DNA from: Chiayiivirga sp.
Lineage (GTDB): Bacteria > Pseudomonadota > Gammaproteobacteria > Xanthomonadales > Xanthomonadaceae
Reading direction: 5' to 3'
DNA: 64,000 nucleotides
Assembly (NCBI GenBank): GCA_022647565.1
Contig: JALCLA010000001.1
Location: 930,001 to 994,000 of the forward strand
The notes beneath the pieces were generated by a model. The model saw only the letters and a program-made list of their open reading frames with translations, was not told the DNA's origin and searched no databases. Both the position numbers and the translations under genes were made by a program. How positions within the stretch are numbered: position 1 is the first letter of the stretch; every line of letters begins with the position of its first letter. This document shows, in pieces, positions 27,744 to 37,475 of the stretch.

Positions 27744-28693
27744 CACGCCACCTCCGCCAGTTCGCGCGGGGCGGAGGCGATCGGGGACAGCCAGCCCCAG
27801 CGATCCGGGGTGCGGCCATCGAACAGGCCGAAGAAGCGATCCTGCAGGGCCGCCGTGATCGGGCCGCGTGCGCCGTTGCCGATGGGGGCGCGATCCACCG
27901 AACGCACCGGCGTGATCTCGGCGGCGGTGCCGGTGAAGAACACTTCGTCGGCCAGGTACAGCATCTCGCGCGGCAGCGATTGTTCCACCACCTTCAGGCC
28001 CATGTCGGCAGCCAGCTGGAAGATCGTGTCGCGGGTGATGCCGACCAGGATCGAGGCCGCCGCGGGCGGCGTGTAAAGCACGCCCTTGCGCACGATGAAG
28101 AGGTTCTCGCCGCTGCCTTCCGAGAGCGTGCCGTCGGGCGCGAGCGCGATGCCTTCGGCATAGCCGTTGCGCTTGGCTTCCATCGCGATCAGCTGCGAGT
28201 TGAGGTAGTTGCCGCCGGCCTTGGCCGCGGTCGGGAACGTGTTGGGTGCGGCCCGATTCCAGCTCGAGACGCAGGCGTCGATGCCTTGCTTCAGGCCTTC
28301 CTCGCCGAGGTAGGCGCCGAACTCCATCGCGGCGATCATCACCTCCACCGGTGAATCGGCGGCAGGGCACACGCCGATGCCGCCGACTCCACGCATTACC
28401 AGTGGCCGCAGGTAGGCCGAGGCCAGCCCGTTTTCCCGCACCGCGTCGCGGCAGCCCTGGGCGATCTCGCCGGGCGTGAACGGAATCGGGATGCGGTAGA
28501 TCGCGGCCGAGGCGAACAGGCGTTCGACGTGGTCATCGAGGCGGAAGATTGCCGGCCCCTCGGGCGTGGCGTAGCAGCGGATGCCCTCGAATACCGAGGA
28601 GCCGTAGTGCAGCGCATGTGTCATCACGTGCACTTTCGCGTCGGCCCAGGGGGTCAGGTCGCCGTTGAACCAGATCAGTTGCGAGGTTTTCAT
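27743..28693 (-). CDS. ilvE: Branched-chain amino-acid aminotransferase
   Basis: 316 residues, class IV PLP aminotransferase. '[35 protein letters not shown]' opens the protein; the PLP lysine is in '[23 protein letters not shown]', and '[18 protein letters not shown]' and '[13 protein letters not shown]' are family segments. It performs the last transamination to valine, leucine and isoleucine. It is the first gene of the ilvE-leuC-leuD set, separated from leuA by a REP-containing gap. Confidence 0.95.
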   Translation of the reverse strand: MKTSQLIWFNGDLTPWADAKVHVMTHALHYGSSVFEGIRCYATPEGPAIFRLDDHVERLFASAAIYRIPIPFTPGEIAQGCRDAVRENGLASAYLRPLVMRGVGGIGVCPAADSPVEVMIAAMEFGAYLGEEGLKQGIDACVSSWNRAAPNTFPTAAKAGGNYLNSQLIAMEAKRNGYAEGIALAPDGTLSEGSGENLFIVRKGVLYTPPAAASILVGITRDTIFQLAADMGLKVVEQSLPREMLYLADEVFFTGTAAEITPVRSVDRAPIGNGARGPITAALQDRFFGLFDGRTPDRWGWLSPIASAPRELAEVA

Positions 28694-28765
28694 GGAGGTG
28701 CGAGTTCGATGTGGGTTATTGATGGGATTCGAGTTATTGAGACTTGCGTAATCGATTGACAGCCC

Positions 28766-28872
28766 GCGCCCTTCGACTTCGCGCCTTGGGCGCTACGCTC
28801 GGGGTGAGCGGGGTTCGCAAATGCCGCTCATCCTGAGCGTAGGCCGCGAAGAGGCCAAAGTCGAAGGACGCC
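28766..28872. repeat. Long imperfect dyad (REP-like) between leuA and ilvE
   Basis: Outer arms cgcccttcgactt / aagtcgaaggacg enclose inner arms gctcggggtgagc / gctcatcctgagc. The 107-nt unit can fold into an extended hairpin and resembles the common dispersed '...catcctgagc...gtcgaagg...' repeat. The rest of the 285-bp gap shows no gene. It may stabilise mRNA ends or attenuate transcription. Confidence 0.6.
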
Positions 28873-28978
28873 CGGTCTCTCGTCAACCATTTACGCAAGA
28901 CTAAATTGCGGCGGAATGCGCTTGCGGATCCGTTTGTGAGCCATTGATGGATAGTTGAACGAACGTGTTGGTCGCAGA

Positions 28979-30526
28979 TCACGCCACGGCCGCTTCCCGC
29001 GCCGTCAGCGCGCGACGGCGTTCGATGCGATTGATCACTTCCACCAGCGCCAGCGCGCTGGCCTCGAGGATGTCGGTGCTGACCGCGCGACCCCGGTATT
29101 CGCGCTCGTCCGCCAGCACGTCGACGCGAGCCTCGCCTTGCGCATCCTCGCCGGTGGAGAGCGAGCGTACCTGGTACTGGCGCAACGACAGGGCGCAGCC
29201 GGTGGCGCGCTCGATCGCTGCGAATATCGCGTGCACCGGACCATCGCCAACGGCCGCCTCCTGCACCACGTGCCCATCCTCATGCGCGAGGCGAACGCTG
29301 GCACTGGGGACGGCCTCGCGCCCGATCGCACCCTGGCTCTGCAGGGCGATCAGGCGCCACGGCCCGCTCTCGACCCCGTTCGCACCCAGCGCGATCGCTT
29401 CGAGATCGGCGTCGAACACTTCCTTCTTGCGATCGGCAAGCGCCTTGAAATGGGCGAAGGCCTGGTTCAGCTCGGCTTCCTCCAGCACGAAGCCCAGTTC
29501 GCGCAGGCGATCGGCCAGCGCGGCGCGCCCACTGTGCTTGCCCAGCACCAGTTGCGACTTCGGAACGCCGACATCCTCGGGCGACATGATTTCGTAGGTC
29601 GCACGATTCCTCAGCATCCCATGCTGATGAATCCCCGATTCGTGCGCGAAGGCGTTTTCGCCCACGATGGCCTTGTTGCGCGCCACCTGGCTGCCGGTCA
29701 GCGCCACCAGTTGGCGCGACACCGGGTGCAGGCGCGGCGTCCTGATCCGCGTGCTCAGGCCATAGTGCGCGGCGCGGGTCCGCAGGGCCATGACGATTTC
29801 TTCCAGCGCCGCGTTGCCGGCGCGCTCGCCGATACCGTTGATGGTGCATTCGACCTGGCGTGCGCCGTTCTCGATCGCGGCCAGCGAGTTCGCCACGGCG
29901 AGGCCGAGATCGTCGTGGCAGTGCGAACTCAGCACCGCGCGCTCGATGCCGCGCACGTGCTGGCGCAGGTAGGCGAACAGCGCGCCGTACTCGGAGGGAA
30001 TCGCGTACCCGACCGTGTCGGGTACGTTGAGCGTGGTGGCGCCGGCCTCGATGGCGGCGCTGAAGACCTCGCTCAGGTAGGCCGGATCGGAGCGTGATGC
30101 ATCTTCGGCGGAGAACTCCACGTCATCGACATGCCGCTTCGCCAGTTCCACCGCAGCCGCCGCTGCGTCCAGTGCTTCGGCACGACTCATGCGCAGCTTG
30201 GCCGCCAGGTGCAGGTCGCTGGTGGCGATGAAGACGTGGATGCGCGGCGCTTCTGCGCCCTCCAGCGCGGCCGCGGCGCGCTCGATGTCGTGCCGTTGCG
30301 CGCGTGCCAGCGCTGCCACGCCGCTGCCGCGTACCGTGCGTGCGATTTCCTGCACCGCGGCGTAGTCATCCGGGCTGGCCGCGGCGAAGCCGGCTTCGAG
30401 CGTGTCCACGCCCAGTTCGACCAGCGCCCGCGCAAGGCTGAGCTTCTGCGCGCGCGTCATGGAACAGCCCGGCGATTGCTCGCCGTCGCGCAGGGTGGTG
30501 TCGAAGATGCGTACGTGGTTGGTCAT
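28979..30526 (-). CDS. leuA: 2-isopropylmalate synthase
   Basis: 515 residues. The DRE-TIM metallolyase core opens '[24 protein letters not shown]' and has '[51 protein letters not shown]'. A communication region and the C-terminal LeuA dimer domain (about 385-510) bind leucine for feedback inhibition. It condenses acetyl-CoA and 2-oxoisovalerate, the first committed leucine step. It is bracketed by two repeat-containing gaps. Confidence 0.95.
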   Translation of the reverse strand: MTNHVRIFDTTLRDGEQSPGCSMTRAQKLSLARALVELGVDTLEAGFAAASPDDYAAVQEIARTVRGSGVAALARAQRHDIERAAAALEGAEAPRIHVFIATSDLHLAAKLRMSRAEALDAAAAAVELAKRHVDDVEFSAEDASRSDPAYLSEVFSAAIEAGATTLNVPDTVGYAIPSEYGALFAYLRQHVRGIERAVLSSHCHDDLGLAVANSLAAIENGARQVECTINGIGERAGNAALEEIVMALRTRAAHYGLSTRIRTPRLHPVSRQLVALTGSQVARNKAIVGENAFAHESGIHQHGMLRNRATYEIMSPEDVGVPKSQLVLGKHSGRAALADRLRELGFVLEEAELNQAFAHFKALADRKKEVFDADLEAIALGANGVESGPWRLIALQSQGAIGREAVPSASVRLAHEDGHVVQEAAVGDGPVHAIFAAIERATGCALSLRQYQVRSLSTGEDAQGEARVDVLADEREYRGRAVSTDILEASALALVEVINRIERRRALTAREAAVA

Positions 30527-30564
30527 GGGCTATGTCGGAGAGTGCTGGAGTGTGGCGATGGGAA

Positions 30565-30732
30565 GATCAAGAGACGTTTTCGCAAAGGACGCAAAGGAAG
30601 AGCAGAGAGGTCGCAAAGTCTTGTTTGGTGGTCCGCACTCGACTACGTCATCGCGACGGCCAACTCAAGGCTTTCCTTTGCGTGCCTTGCCCGCCTTTCC
30701 TTTGCGTCCTTTGCGAAAGCGTCTCTTGATCT
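30565..30732. repeat. 36-bp near-perfect inverted repeat around leuA leader region
   Basis: The left arm (30565-30600) begins gatcaagagacg and contains cgcaaaggacgcaaagga; the right arm (30697-30732) is its reverse complement with about one mismatch. They flank about 96 bp without a gene, in the gap between ilvM and leuA. This unit, built on 'cgcaaaggacgcaaagg', resembles dispersed repeats of this bacterial group and could form a large hairpin in the polycistronic mRNA. Confidence 0.65.
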
Positions 30733-30748
30733 CGTCCAATCGAACCCT

Positions 30749-31087
30749 TCAATTCGCGGATATCCGCTCGGGGATGCCCAGGAAGCTCATGCCACTGCGC
30801 GTAGGCGTCGGCATTGACGGCAGAGAGGGCAGGGCGCTGACCGGCAGCTGGAAGATCGGACGCGGCAGCTCAAAGCTGGCTTCGAGCACGTCGTGCAGGC
30901 GCTGGATCTGGCGCAGCAGCACCTCCGGCGAACGGCCGCCCGGCGCGAGGGTGAAGTTGAGCTGCACGCCGCGCTGGCCAGGGCGGGATTCGATCGCACC
31001 GAGCCTGAAGCCACGCCGTTCGATCGTGCCCAGCACCCGCACCAGCGCGCCTTCGGTCGTGCTCAGCAGCAGTCGGAACTCATGCAT
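30749..31087 (-). CDS. ilvM: Acetolactate synthase small (regulatory) subunit, IlvM-like
   Basis: 112 residues from MHEFRLLLSTTEGALVRVLGTIERRGFRLG. This is a single short ACT domain as in IlvM, not the longer IlvH. The C-terminus is an unstructured Pro/Ser tail (LPSLPSMPTPTRSGMSFLG). It would regulate the catalytic subunit encoded at 31256. The first codons overlap the 59-codon ORF between it and ilvB. Confidence 0.85.
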   Translation of the reverse strand: MHEFRLLLSTTEGALVRVLGTIERRGFRLGAIESRPGQRGVQLNFTLAPGGRSPEVLLRQIQRLHDVLEASFELPRPIFQLPVSALPSLPSMPTPTRSGMSFLGIPERISAN

Positions 31088-31259
31088 CGTCGTTCTCCCC
31101 GCGCGGTGCTGCGTGCTCGGCGGCATGGCGCTGCGGCTGCGGCGGCGAGATCCAGCTGGCGGCAAAGCTCGCTCCCTGCCAGCGCTCCTCGGCAAAGGTC
31201 GAAGCGAAGGTGGCGCTGTTCTCACGCGGGTCCTCGGCGGGATGGCGGGTCGTGCTCAT
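31080..31259 (-). CDS. Small ORF linking ilvB and ilvM, function unknown
   Basis: 59 codons, MSTTRHPAEDPRENSATFAS and onward, ending RGENDDA. Its ATG overlaps the ilvB stop (ATGA) and its stop overlaps the first codons of ilvM (8 bp). This leaves no untranslated gap between catalytic and regulatory subunits. The sequence is polar, with 'FAEERWQGASFAASWISPP' in the middle, and matches no family I recognise. It may exist to couple translation or may encode a small accessory peptide. Confidence 0.55.
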   Translation of the reverse strand: MSTTRHPAEDPRENSATFASTFAEERWQGASFAASWISPPQPQRHAAEHAAPRGENDDA

Positions 31260-32977
31260 GCGTGCTTCTCCATCATGTGGTGGTTGGCGGTATTGGGCGG
31301 CACCAGCGGCCAGACGTTGGCGCGCGGGTCGATCTTCACGTGCAGGAAATACGGGCCGTCGGCGTCGAGCAGGCGTTGCAGCGCGGCCTCGACCTGGTCG
31401 CGCCGTTCGATGCTCTCGGAGGCGATGCCGAAGGCGCGCGCCACCTCGGAGAAATCCGGGTTGTCGCTCAGGTCGATCTCCGAGTAGCGCTCGGCGAAGA
31501 ACAGCTCCTGCCACTGCCGCACCATGCCGAGCGAGCTGTTGTCCAGCAGCACGGTCTTCACCGCCACGCCGTAGCGGCGCAGGGTGGCCAGCTCCTGGAT
31601 GTTCATCATGATCGAGCCGTCGCCGCTGACGCAGATGACGCAGGCATCCGGGCGCCCCAGCTTCACGCCCATCGCCGCCGGCAGGCCGAAGCCCATGGTG
31701 CCGAGTCCGCCGCTGGTCAGGTGGCGGTGGATGTCGCGGTGCTCCCAGTGTTGCGCCACCCACATCTGGTGCTGCCCCACGTCGCACACCACGGCGTGAT
31801 CCTCGGGCGCGCGCCGGCTCAGGTCGCGCAACAGCGCGGGCGCGTAGATCATCTCGCCCGGTGCGTCGTAGCGCGGTTCGGATTCGGTTCGCAGCGTTGC
31901 GCAGCGCGCCTGCCAGGCGGTGATTTCCGGGCGGCAGTCGAGCCGGGGCAGGATCGCCTTGAGGTCACCGACGATGTGCACCTGCGCGTAGCGCAGCTTG
32001 GACACCTCGGCCGCGTCGGTGTCGAGGTGGATCACCTTCGCGCCCGGGGCGAACTCGGCCAGCTTGCCGGTGGCGCGGTCGTCGAAACGTGCGCCCACGA
32101 CGATCAGCAGGTCGGATTCCTGTACCGCGATGTTCGCGGCCTTGCTGCCGTGCATGCCGAGCATGCCGAGGAACTGCGCATCGTCGCTGCGCAGGCCGCC
32201 CAGCCCCTTGAGCGTCGACACCACCGGGATGCCAGTCTCGCGCGCCAGCTTGCGCATGGCACTCTCGGCACGGGCCAGGCCCACGCCGTAGCCGGTGTAG
32301 AACACCGGGCGCTGGCTCGCCGCAATCAGGGTGCGGGCACGCTGGATCGAGGCGCGATCGGCCTCGGGCATCGGCGTTGAACCGGCGCGCTCGAAGTAGG
32401 GCGCATCGATCACGGCGGTGGCGATGTCCTTGGGCAAGTCGATCAACACCGGGCCGGGCCGGCCTTCGCGCGCGATGCGGAAGGCTTCCGCCACGGTGGC
32501 CGCGATCTGATTGGCGTCGCGCACGATGAAGCTGTGCTTCACGATCGGCAGGGTGATGCCGAAGATGTCGACTTCCTGGAAGGCATCGGTGCCCATCAGG
32601 TGCGTGGGCACCTGGCCGGTGATGGCCACCATCGGCACCGAATCCAGGAACGCATCGGCGATGCCGGTGACGAGGTTGGTGGCGCCGGGGCCGCTGGTGG
32701 CGAGGCACACGCCCACCTTGCCGGTGTGGCGTGCGTAGCCGTTGGCGGCGAGGGCCGCGCCCTGCTCGTGCCGCACCAGGATGTGGCGGATCTTCGAATC
32801 CACCAGGGCGTCGTAGACCGGCATGATCGCGCCGCCCGGGTAGCCGAAGATCAGGTCCACGCCCTGGGCTTCGAGTGCGCGCAACAGGGCATCGGCACCG
32901 CGCATCCTGGTGGCAGCCGCATCGAGCGGTGCCGCTGCGGCATGCGGCGCGTGGGCGTTGGAGGGGGGCGGGGACAT
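31256..32977 (-). CDS. ilvB: Acetolactate synthase catalytic (large) subunit
   Basis: 573 residues. A ThDP enzyme: the catalytic glutamate is in 'ILVRHEQGAALAANGYAR', FAD/ThDP segments include 'GIADAFLDSVPMVAITGQVPTHLMGTDAFQEVDIFG', and the ThDP/Mg motif is 'GDGSIMMNIQELATLRRYGVAVKTVLLDN'. It makes acetolactate and acetohydroxybutyrate for valine/leucine and isoleucine. AAGGAA precedes the start. An Ala/Pro-rich N-terminal ~25 residues precede the conserved core. It lies 27 bp after ilvC and is coupled to the small ORF and ilvM. Confidence 0.95.
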   Translation of the reverse strand: MSPPPSNAHAPHAAAAPLDAAATRMRGADALLRALEAQGVDLIFGYPGGAIMPVYDALVDSKIRHILVRHEQGAALAANGYARHTGKVGVCLATSGPGATNLVTGIADAFLDSVPMVAITGQVPTHLMGTDAFQEVDIFGITLPIVKHSFIVRDANQIAATVAEAFRIAREGRPGPVLIDLPKDIATAVIDAPYFERAGSTPMPEADRASIQRARTLIAASQRPVFYTGYGVGLARAESAMRKLARETGIPVVSTLKGLGGLRSDDAQFLGMLGMHGSKAANIAVQESDLLIVVGARFDDRATGKLAEFAPGAKVIHLDTDAAEVSKLRYAQVHIVGDLKAILPRLDCRPEITAWQARCATLRTESEPRYDAPGEMIYAPALLRDLSRRAPEDHAVVCDVGQHQMWVAQHWEHRDIHRHLTSGGLGTMGFGLPAAMGVKLGRPDACVICVSGDGSIMMNIQELATLRRYGVAVKTVLLDNSSLGMVRQWQELFFAERYSEIDLSDNPDFSEVARAFGIASESIERRDQVEAALQRLLDADGPYFLHVKIDPRANVWPLVPPNTANHHMMEKHA

Positions 32978-33004
32978 GGCTCGTTCCTTCGCGATGCGGT
33001 GACG

Positions 33005-34039
33005 TCAGCCTGCGGTGGCCTTGGCTGCGGCGGGGGTGGCCTTGGGCTTCGCGCTCTCCTGCAGCCAGCTCATGCTGGCGCGCAGGCGCTGGCCGACGGT
33101 TTCGATCGGATGCTCGATGTCGCGCTTCTTCAGCGACTGGTAGCGGCCGCGGCCGGCCTGGTGCTCGGCCACCCACTCACGCGCGAACTGGCCGTCCTGG
33201 ATTTCGCGCAGGATGGTGCGCATCTGGCTGCGGGTGTGCTCGTCCACCACGCGCGGGCCGCGGGTCAGGTCGCCGTACTGCGCGGTCTCGGAGATGAACT
33301 GGTGCATCTTGGCGAGGCCACCTTCGTGCAGCAGGTCGACGATGAGTTTCAGCTCGTGCAGGCATTCGAAATAGGCCACTTCCGGTTGGTAGCCCGCTTC
33401 CACCAGGGTTTCGAAGCCCATCACCACGAGCTCCGTAGCGCCGCCGCACAGCACCGCCTGTTCGCCGAACAGGTCGGTTTCGGTTTCCTCGCCGAACGAG
33501 GTTTCGATCACGCCGCCGCGGGTGCCGCCGATGCCGTGCGCATAGGCCAGCGCGTACTCCTTGGCGTGGCCGGTGGCGTCTTGCTGGATCGCCATCAAGC
33601 AGGGCACGCCGCGGCCTTCCTCGTACTGGCGGCGCACCAGCGCGCCCGGCCCCTTCGGCGCCACCAGGATCACGTCGAGGTCGGCACGCGCCGCGATCTG
33701 GCCGAAGTGCACGTTGAAGCCATGCGCGAACAGCAGCGCTGCGCCCTGGCGCGCGTGCGGCGCGATCACGTCCTTGTAGATCTGGGCCTGGGTCATGTCG
33801 GGCGTGAGCAGCGCGATCAAGTCGGCGACCGGGATCGCGCGTTCCGGCGTGTCGACCGCGAGGCCGTCGGCCTTGGCCTGGTCGTAGCTCGCGCCGGGGC
33901 GCGCGGCCACCACGACGGTATAGCCCGAGTCATGCAGATTGCGGGCGTGGGCACGGCCCTGGCTGCCGTAGCCGTAGACCACGATGGTCTTGTCCTTGAG
34001 GGCGGCGGGGCGGGCGTCGGCGGCGGAATACGTCTTCAT
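33005..34039 (-). CDS. ilvC: Ketol-acid reductoisomerase
   Basis: 344 residues from [16 protein letters not shown] (34039), with GGAG upstream. Rossmann motif '[22 protein letters not shown]', then '[33 protein letters not shown]' and the class I knotted C-terminal domain '[60 protein letters not shown]'. It uses NADPH and Mg2+ to convert acetolactate to dihydroxyisovalerate. The C-terminus has a short Ala/Lys/Pro tail. It is separated from ilvD by a REP-containing region. Confidence 0.95.
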   Translation of the reverse strand: MKTYSAADARPAALKDKTIVVYGYGSQGRAHARNLHDSGYTVVVAARPGASYDQAKADGLAVDTPERAIPVADLIALLTPDMTQAQIYKDVIAPHARQGAALLFAHGFNVHFGQIAARADLDVILVAPKGPGALVRRQYEEGRGVPCLMAIQQDATGHAKEYALAYAHGIGGTRGGVIETSFGEETETDLFGEQAVLCGGATELVVMGFETLVEAGYQPEVAYFECLHELKLIVDLLHEGGLAKMHQFISETAQYGDLTRGPRVVDEHTRSQMRTILREIQDGQFAREWVAEHQAGRGRYQSLKKRDIEHPIETVGQRLRASMSWLQESAKPKATPAAAKATAG

Positions 34040-34148
34040 GGTGGGGCTCCGGGGTAGGTGGTGGGGGTGGGGAGGTGTGAGGGAAGTGAGTGGGTGATTG
34101 TTGAAGGAAGGTGCGCGTGGTGGAGTGTCGAGTCGGGACGGGGATGCG

Positions 34149-35960
34149 TCAGTCGCATGCGACCGTGCTGATTTGGTGGGAAAGAGCACCCTCACCCGCG
34201 CCTGCGGCGCGACCTCTCCCGCTCGCGGGAGAGGCAGGCAAGGCGGGCTTGGCCCCCTCTCCCGCGTGCGGGAGAGGGCTGGGGTGAGGGCGGTTCTGCG
34301 CGGAACGCGGTGCAGGAAACGCCGTGCACGCGCCGGTCGAAGCAGAACTCACGGACGCGGCAAACTTCGCCAGCGCGCCGCGGGTTTCCATCGTGCGCGC
34401 AGGCCGCCACGCATCGGCACGCTCACCGAGTGCGGCATCGGTCGACAAGGTGCGCGCCTCGACATCGATCACGATGCGATCCCCATCGCGCAGCTGACCG
34501 ATCGGGCCGCCGAGCGCGGCTTCGGGACAGATGTGGCCGACCATGAAGCCATACGTGGCACCGGAAAAACGTCCGTCGGTGATCAGCGCGATCTCGCCGC
34601 CGAGGCCCTGGCCAACCAGGGCCGCGGTCACGGCCAGCATCTCGCGCATGCCGGGGCCACCGACCGGGCCTTCGCCGCGGATCACCACCACATCGCCGGC
34701 GCGGATCGCACGCGCCTGCACCGCGGCGAAGCAGCTTTCTTCCGAATCGAACACGCGCGCCGTGCCTTCGAAGCGCAGCGCGTTGTGCCCGGCGAGTTTC
34801 ACCACGCAGCCTTCCGGCGCGAGGTTGCCGTAGAGGATGCCGAAGCCGCCGCGCGCCTTGAGCGGCGACTGCGCCGACAGGATCACGCGCTGGCCATCGC
34901 GCTCCTGCGCGGAAGCGATTTCGTCGAACAAAGAGGCGCCGCTGACGGTGTCGGTATCGACGATCAGCTTGGCCTCGCGCAGCCGCGCGCCGAGCAGGCG
35001 CGAACCGCCGGCCAGGTGCATGTCGGGCGCCATGTAGCGACCGCCGGGCTTGAGGTCGGCGATGACCGGCGTATCACGGCTGATCGCGTCGAACTCGTCC
35101 AGCGCAAAGGCCACGTCGGCTTCGCGCGCGATCGCGAGCAGATGCAAGATGGCGTTGGTCGATCCGGCCGTCGCCGTGACGGCCACCGCGGCGTTGCGGA
35201 TCGAGTCGGCGGTGACGAAATCACGCGCACTGCGGTTCTCGCGCACCAGCGTCATCACGCGTTCGCCGCAGGCCCGCGCCGCGGCGCGCTTGGCCGGATC
35301 CGGCGCGGGGATGTCGTTCAAACCCATCGGTGCGAGGCCGAGGAAGGTGGTCGCCAGCGCCATGGTGTTGGCGGTGAACTGGCCGCCGCAGGCGCCCGCC
35401 CCGGGGCAGGCGGTCTTCTCGATCGCGGCCAGCTCGGCGTCGTCGATGGTGCCGGCGGCATGCGCGCCCACGGCCTCGAACACGTCCTGGATCGTGGTGT
35501 TCCTGTCCTTGTGGCAACCGGGCAGGATCGAGCCGCCGTACAGCATCAATCCGGGCAGATCGAGCCGGGCCAGGGCCATCGCCGCGGCCGGGATGGTCTT
35601 GTCGCAACCGCACAGCACCACGAGGCCGTCGAGGCAATGGCCACGTACCGCCAGTTCGATCGAATCGGCGATCAACTCGCGCGAGGCGAGCGAAGCGCGC
35701 ATGCCCGAGGTGCCCATCGCGATGCCATCGGTGACGGCGATGGTGTTGAACTCGATCGCCGTACCGCCCGCGGCCTGGATGCCGGCACGCACATGCTCGG
35801 CCAGCTCGCGCAAGTTGAGGTTGCAGGGCGAAACATCGGACCAACTGTGCACCACCGCGATCAGCGGTTTGGCGATGGCGGCGTCGTCCAGCCCGGTGGC
35901 GCGCAACATGGCGCGGGCGGGGGCGCGATCGGGTCCGGTTTTGATGGCGTCACTGTGCAT
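34149..35960 (-). CDS. ilvD: Dihydroxy-acid dehydratase with REP-encoded C-terminal extension
   Basis: 603 residues from [14 protein letters not shown] (an upstream in-frame ATG at 35984 is possible). Fe-S dehydratase motifs: '[23 protein letters not shown]', '[33 protein letters not shown]', '[23 protein letters not shown]'. It dehydrates dihydroxy acids to 2-oxo acids. The normal end would be near '[15 protein letters not shown]'; here the frame runs on for about 50 residues through '[15 protein letters not shown]', which is translated REP DNA, to a stop at 34149. It is the first structural gene after the leader peptide. Confidence 0.93.
   Translation of the reverse strand: MHSDAIKTGPDRAPARAMLRATGLDDAAIAKPLIAVVHSWSDVSPCNLNLRELAEHVRAGIQAAGGTAIEFNTIAVTDGIAMGTSGMRASLASRELIADSIELAVRGHCLDGLVVLCGCDKTIPAAAMALARLDLPGLMLYGGSILPGCHKDRNTTIQDVFEAVGAHAAGTIDDAELAAIEKTACPGAGACGGQFTANTMALATTFLGLAPMGLNDIPAPDPAKRAAARACGERVMTLVRENRSARDFVTADSIRNAAVAVTATAGSTNAILHLLAIAREADVAFALDEFDAISRDTPVIADLKPGGRYMAPDMHLAGGSRLLGARLREAKLIVDTDTVSGASLFDEIASAQERDGQRVILSAQSPLKARGGFGILYGNLAPEGCVVKLAGHNALRFEGTARVFDSEESCFAAVQARAIRAGDVVVIRGEGPVGGPGMREMLAVTAALVGQGLGGEIALITDGRFSGATYGFMVGHICPEAALGGPIGQLRDGDRIVIDVEARTLSTDAALGERADAWRPARTMETRGALAKFAASVSSASTGACTAFPAPRSAQNRPHPSPLPHAGEGAKPALPASPASGRGRAAGAGEGALSHQISTVACD
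34214..34278. repeat. Paired REP hairpins overlapping the ilvD 3' end
   Basis: Two perfect palindromes: ctctcccgc-tc-gcgggagag (34214-34233) and ccctctcccgc-gt-gcgggagaggg (34255-34278), flanked by ctcaccc / gggtgag arms. This is the familiar 'SPLP-AGEG' REP/BIME-like unit of many proteobacteria. It lies inside the annotated ilvD frame, not after a stop. Confidence 0.75.
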
Positions 35961-36020
35961 TTCGGGGGTTCCATCGCGCGGCAAGGCGACGGCCCGGACT
36001 TTTTCGTCCCCCTAAACGCA

Positions 36021-36054
36021 GAAACCCCGCACTGGTTGCCCGGTGCGGGGTTTC
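36021..36054 (-). terminator. Attenuator hairpin upstream of ilvD
   Basis: A perfect 12-bp stem (gaaaccccgcac / gtgcggggtttc) lies between the leader peptide and ilvD, followed on the minus strand by tgcgttt. The leader RNA segment GGTGCGG (36097-36103) can instead pair with CCGCACC of the first arm (36042-36048), a candidate anti-terminator. This fits amino-acid-dependent attenuation of the ilv operon. Confidence 0.65.
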
Positions 36055-36083
36055 GGAGTCTTGGGGTTCGCTGAAATCCGAGC

Positions 36084-36212
36084 CTAAGTCGCCGATCCGC
36101 ACCTGTAGCGGCTAATAAGAAGTACGACGACAAGTACGAGACCCGACGCAAGCGAGATCGCCGGCGCGGTGCCGGTGTCGATCAGGTTTGCGTTGAGGGC
36201 GGAGGTCAGCAT
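36084..36212 (-). CDS. ilvL: ilv leader peptide with a Leu/Val/Ile run
   Basis: 42 codons on the minus strand, beginning [10 protein letters not shown]. They contain the run [11 protein letters not shown], nine consecutive branched-chain codons (L, V, L, V, V, V, L, L, I) shortly before the stop at 36084-36086. The run ends about 65 nt before the terminator stem. Ribosome stalling at these codons when branched-chain aminoacyl-tRNAs are low would favour the anti-terminator and ilvD transcription. An in-frame ATG upstream (36236) exists, but the promoter predicted at 36221-36249 would start RNA just ahead of 36212, giving a nearly leaderless message. Confidence 0.7.
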   Translation of the reverse strand: MLTSALNANLIDTGTAPAISLASGLVLVVVLLISRYRCGSAT

Positions 36213-36220
36213 GGGACGGA

Positions 36221-36249
36221 TGCTGTGGTGCAGCATGGGGGCTTGTCAA
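36221..36249 (-). promoter_or_regulatory. Probable ilv operon promoter
   Basis: On the minus strand a consensus TTGACA (36244-36249) is followed after 17 bp by CAGCAT (36221-36226), a weak -10. The start point would be near 36214-36219, immediately upstream of the leader-peptide ATG at 36212. Confidence 0.45.
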
Positions 36250-36378
36250 CTGTTTTTTTCGATACGGTTCCCCCGGTGGACCAGGGAAATGGCAGCCAGC
36301 TCGGCATCGGAGGGCTCCCGGCTCCGGCCCGCGAGGGCTCGCGCTGTGCCGCGTGCAACTGGCCCATCCCCACGCCGC

Positions 36379-36387
36379 TGCTAGAAT
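36379..36387 (+). promoter_or_regulatory. Extended -10 promoter of gapA
   Basis: TGCTAGAAT (TG-n-TAGAAT) lies 75 bp upstream of the gapA start. No good -35 is seen, as is usual for extended -10 promoters. Because the CRISPR array starts directly after gapA, this promoter could also drive array transcription. Confidence 0.5.
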
Positions 36388-36461
36388 TGTGCGCTTCCCG
36401 GCCCGCCGGGAGTCCGCTTCCCTTCCCCCTGCTGCACCAGTCCTGTCGAGGAGTTTCCGTC

Positions 36462-37475
36462 ATGGCGATCAAGGTCGCGATCAATGGCTACGGCCGCATC
36501 GGCCGCAACATCCTGCGCGCGTTGTACGAGTCCAAGCGCACCCACGAGATCCAGGTGGTTGCGATCAACGACCTGGGCGACGCCGAGACCAACGCGCACC
36601 TGACCCAGTACGACACCGCGCACGGCAAGTTCCCCGGCGTGGTGTCGGTGGATGGCGGCGACCTGATCGTCAACGGCGATCGCATCAAGGTGTGCGCCGA
36701 ACGCGATCCGGCCAAGCTGCCCTGGGGCTCGCTCAACGTCGACGTGGTGCTGGAATGCACCGGCCTGTTCACCTCCAAGGCCAAGGCCTCGGCGCACCTG
36801 AGCGCGGGCGCGAAGAAGGTGATCATTTCGGCGCCGGGCGAGAAGGACGTGGACAACACCGTCGTGTACGGCGTCAACCACGGCCTGCTGAAGGCCTCCG
36901 ACACGGTGATCTCGAACGCCTCCTGCACCACCAACTGCCTCGCGCCGCTGGCCAAGGTGTTGCACGAGAAGATCGGCATGGTGCACGGCCTCATGACCAC
37001 CATCCACGCCTACACCAACGATCAGGTCCTGACCGACGTGTTCCACAAGGACCTGCGTCGCGCGCGCTCGGCCACCCAGAGCCAGATCCCGACCAAGACC
37101 GGCGCTGCCGCGGCCGTGGGCCTGGTGTTGCCCGAGCTCAACGGCAAGCTCACCGGCTTCTCGATGCGGGTGCCCACCATCAATGTCTCGGTGGTGGACC
37201 TTTCCTTCGTCGCCGCGCGCGCCACCAGCAAGGAAGAAATCGACGCGGTGGTGAAAGCCGAAAGCGAAGGCGCGCTCAAGGGCATCCTCGGCTTCAACAG
37301 CAAGCCGCTGGTCTCGGTGGACTTCAACCACGACCCGCACAGCTCGGTCTACGACAGCACGCTGACGCAAGTGATGGGCGGCACCCTGGTCAAGGTGTGC
37401 TCGTGGTACGACAACGAGTGGGGCTTCTCCAACCGCATGCTCGACACCACGCTGGCCTTGATGGCGGCGAAGTAA
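36462..37475 (+). CDS. gapA: Glyceraldehyde-3-phosphate dehydrogenase, type I
   Basis: 337 residues from [20 protein letters not shown], preceded by GAGGAG. The catalytic cysteine lies in '[21 protein letters not shown]'; further family segments are '[13 protein letters not shown]', '[21 protein letters not shown]' and '[23 protein letters not shown]'. It oxidises glyceraldehyde 3-phosphate with NAD+ in glycolysis. The TAA stop occupies 37473-37475 and the first CRISPR repeat begins at 37476, so there is no 3' untranslated spacer of its own. Other glycolytic genes (pgk, pyk, aldolase) resume 17 kb downstream. Confidence 0.96.
   Translation: MAIKVAINGYGRIGRNILRALYESKRTHEIQVVAINDLGDAETNAHLTQYDTAHGKFPGVVSVDGGDLIVNGDRIKVCAERDPAKLPWGSLNVDVVLECTGLFTSKAKASAHLSAGAKKVIISAPGEKDVDNTVVYGVNHGLLKASDTVISNASCTTNCLAPLAKVLHEKIGMVHGLMTTIHAYTNDQVLTDVFHKDLRRARSATQSQIPTKTGAAAAVGLVLPELNGKLTGFSMRVPTINVSVVDLSFVAARATSKEEIDAVVKAESEGALKGILGFNSKPLVSVDFNHDPHSSVYDSTLTQVMGGTLVKVCSWYDNEWGFSNRMLDTTLALMAAK

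Noticed and set aside
34098..36074. A 658-codon plus-strand open frame opposite ilvD
   Set aside because: It is a shadow of ilvD, with no family similarity and no promoter or ribosome-binding site.
36084..36236. ilv leader peptide starting at the earlier in-frame ATG (36236)
   Set aside because: The best promoter would start transcription downstream of that ATG, so the shorter 42-codon form is preferred, though not proven.
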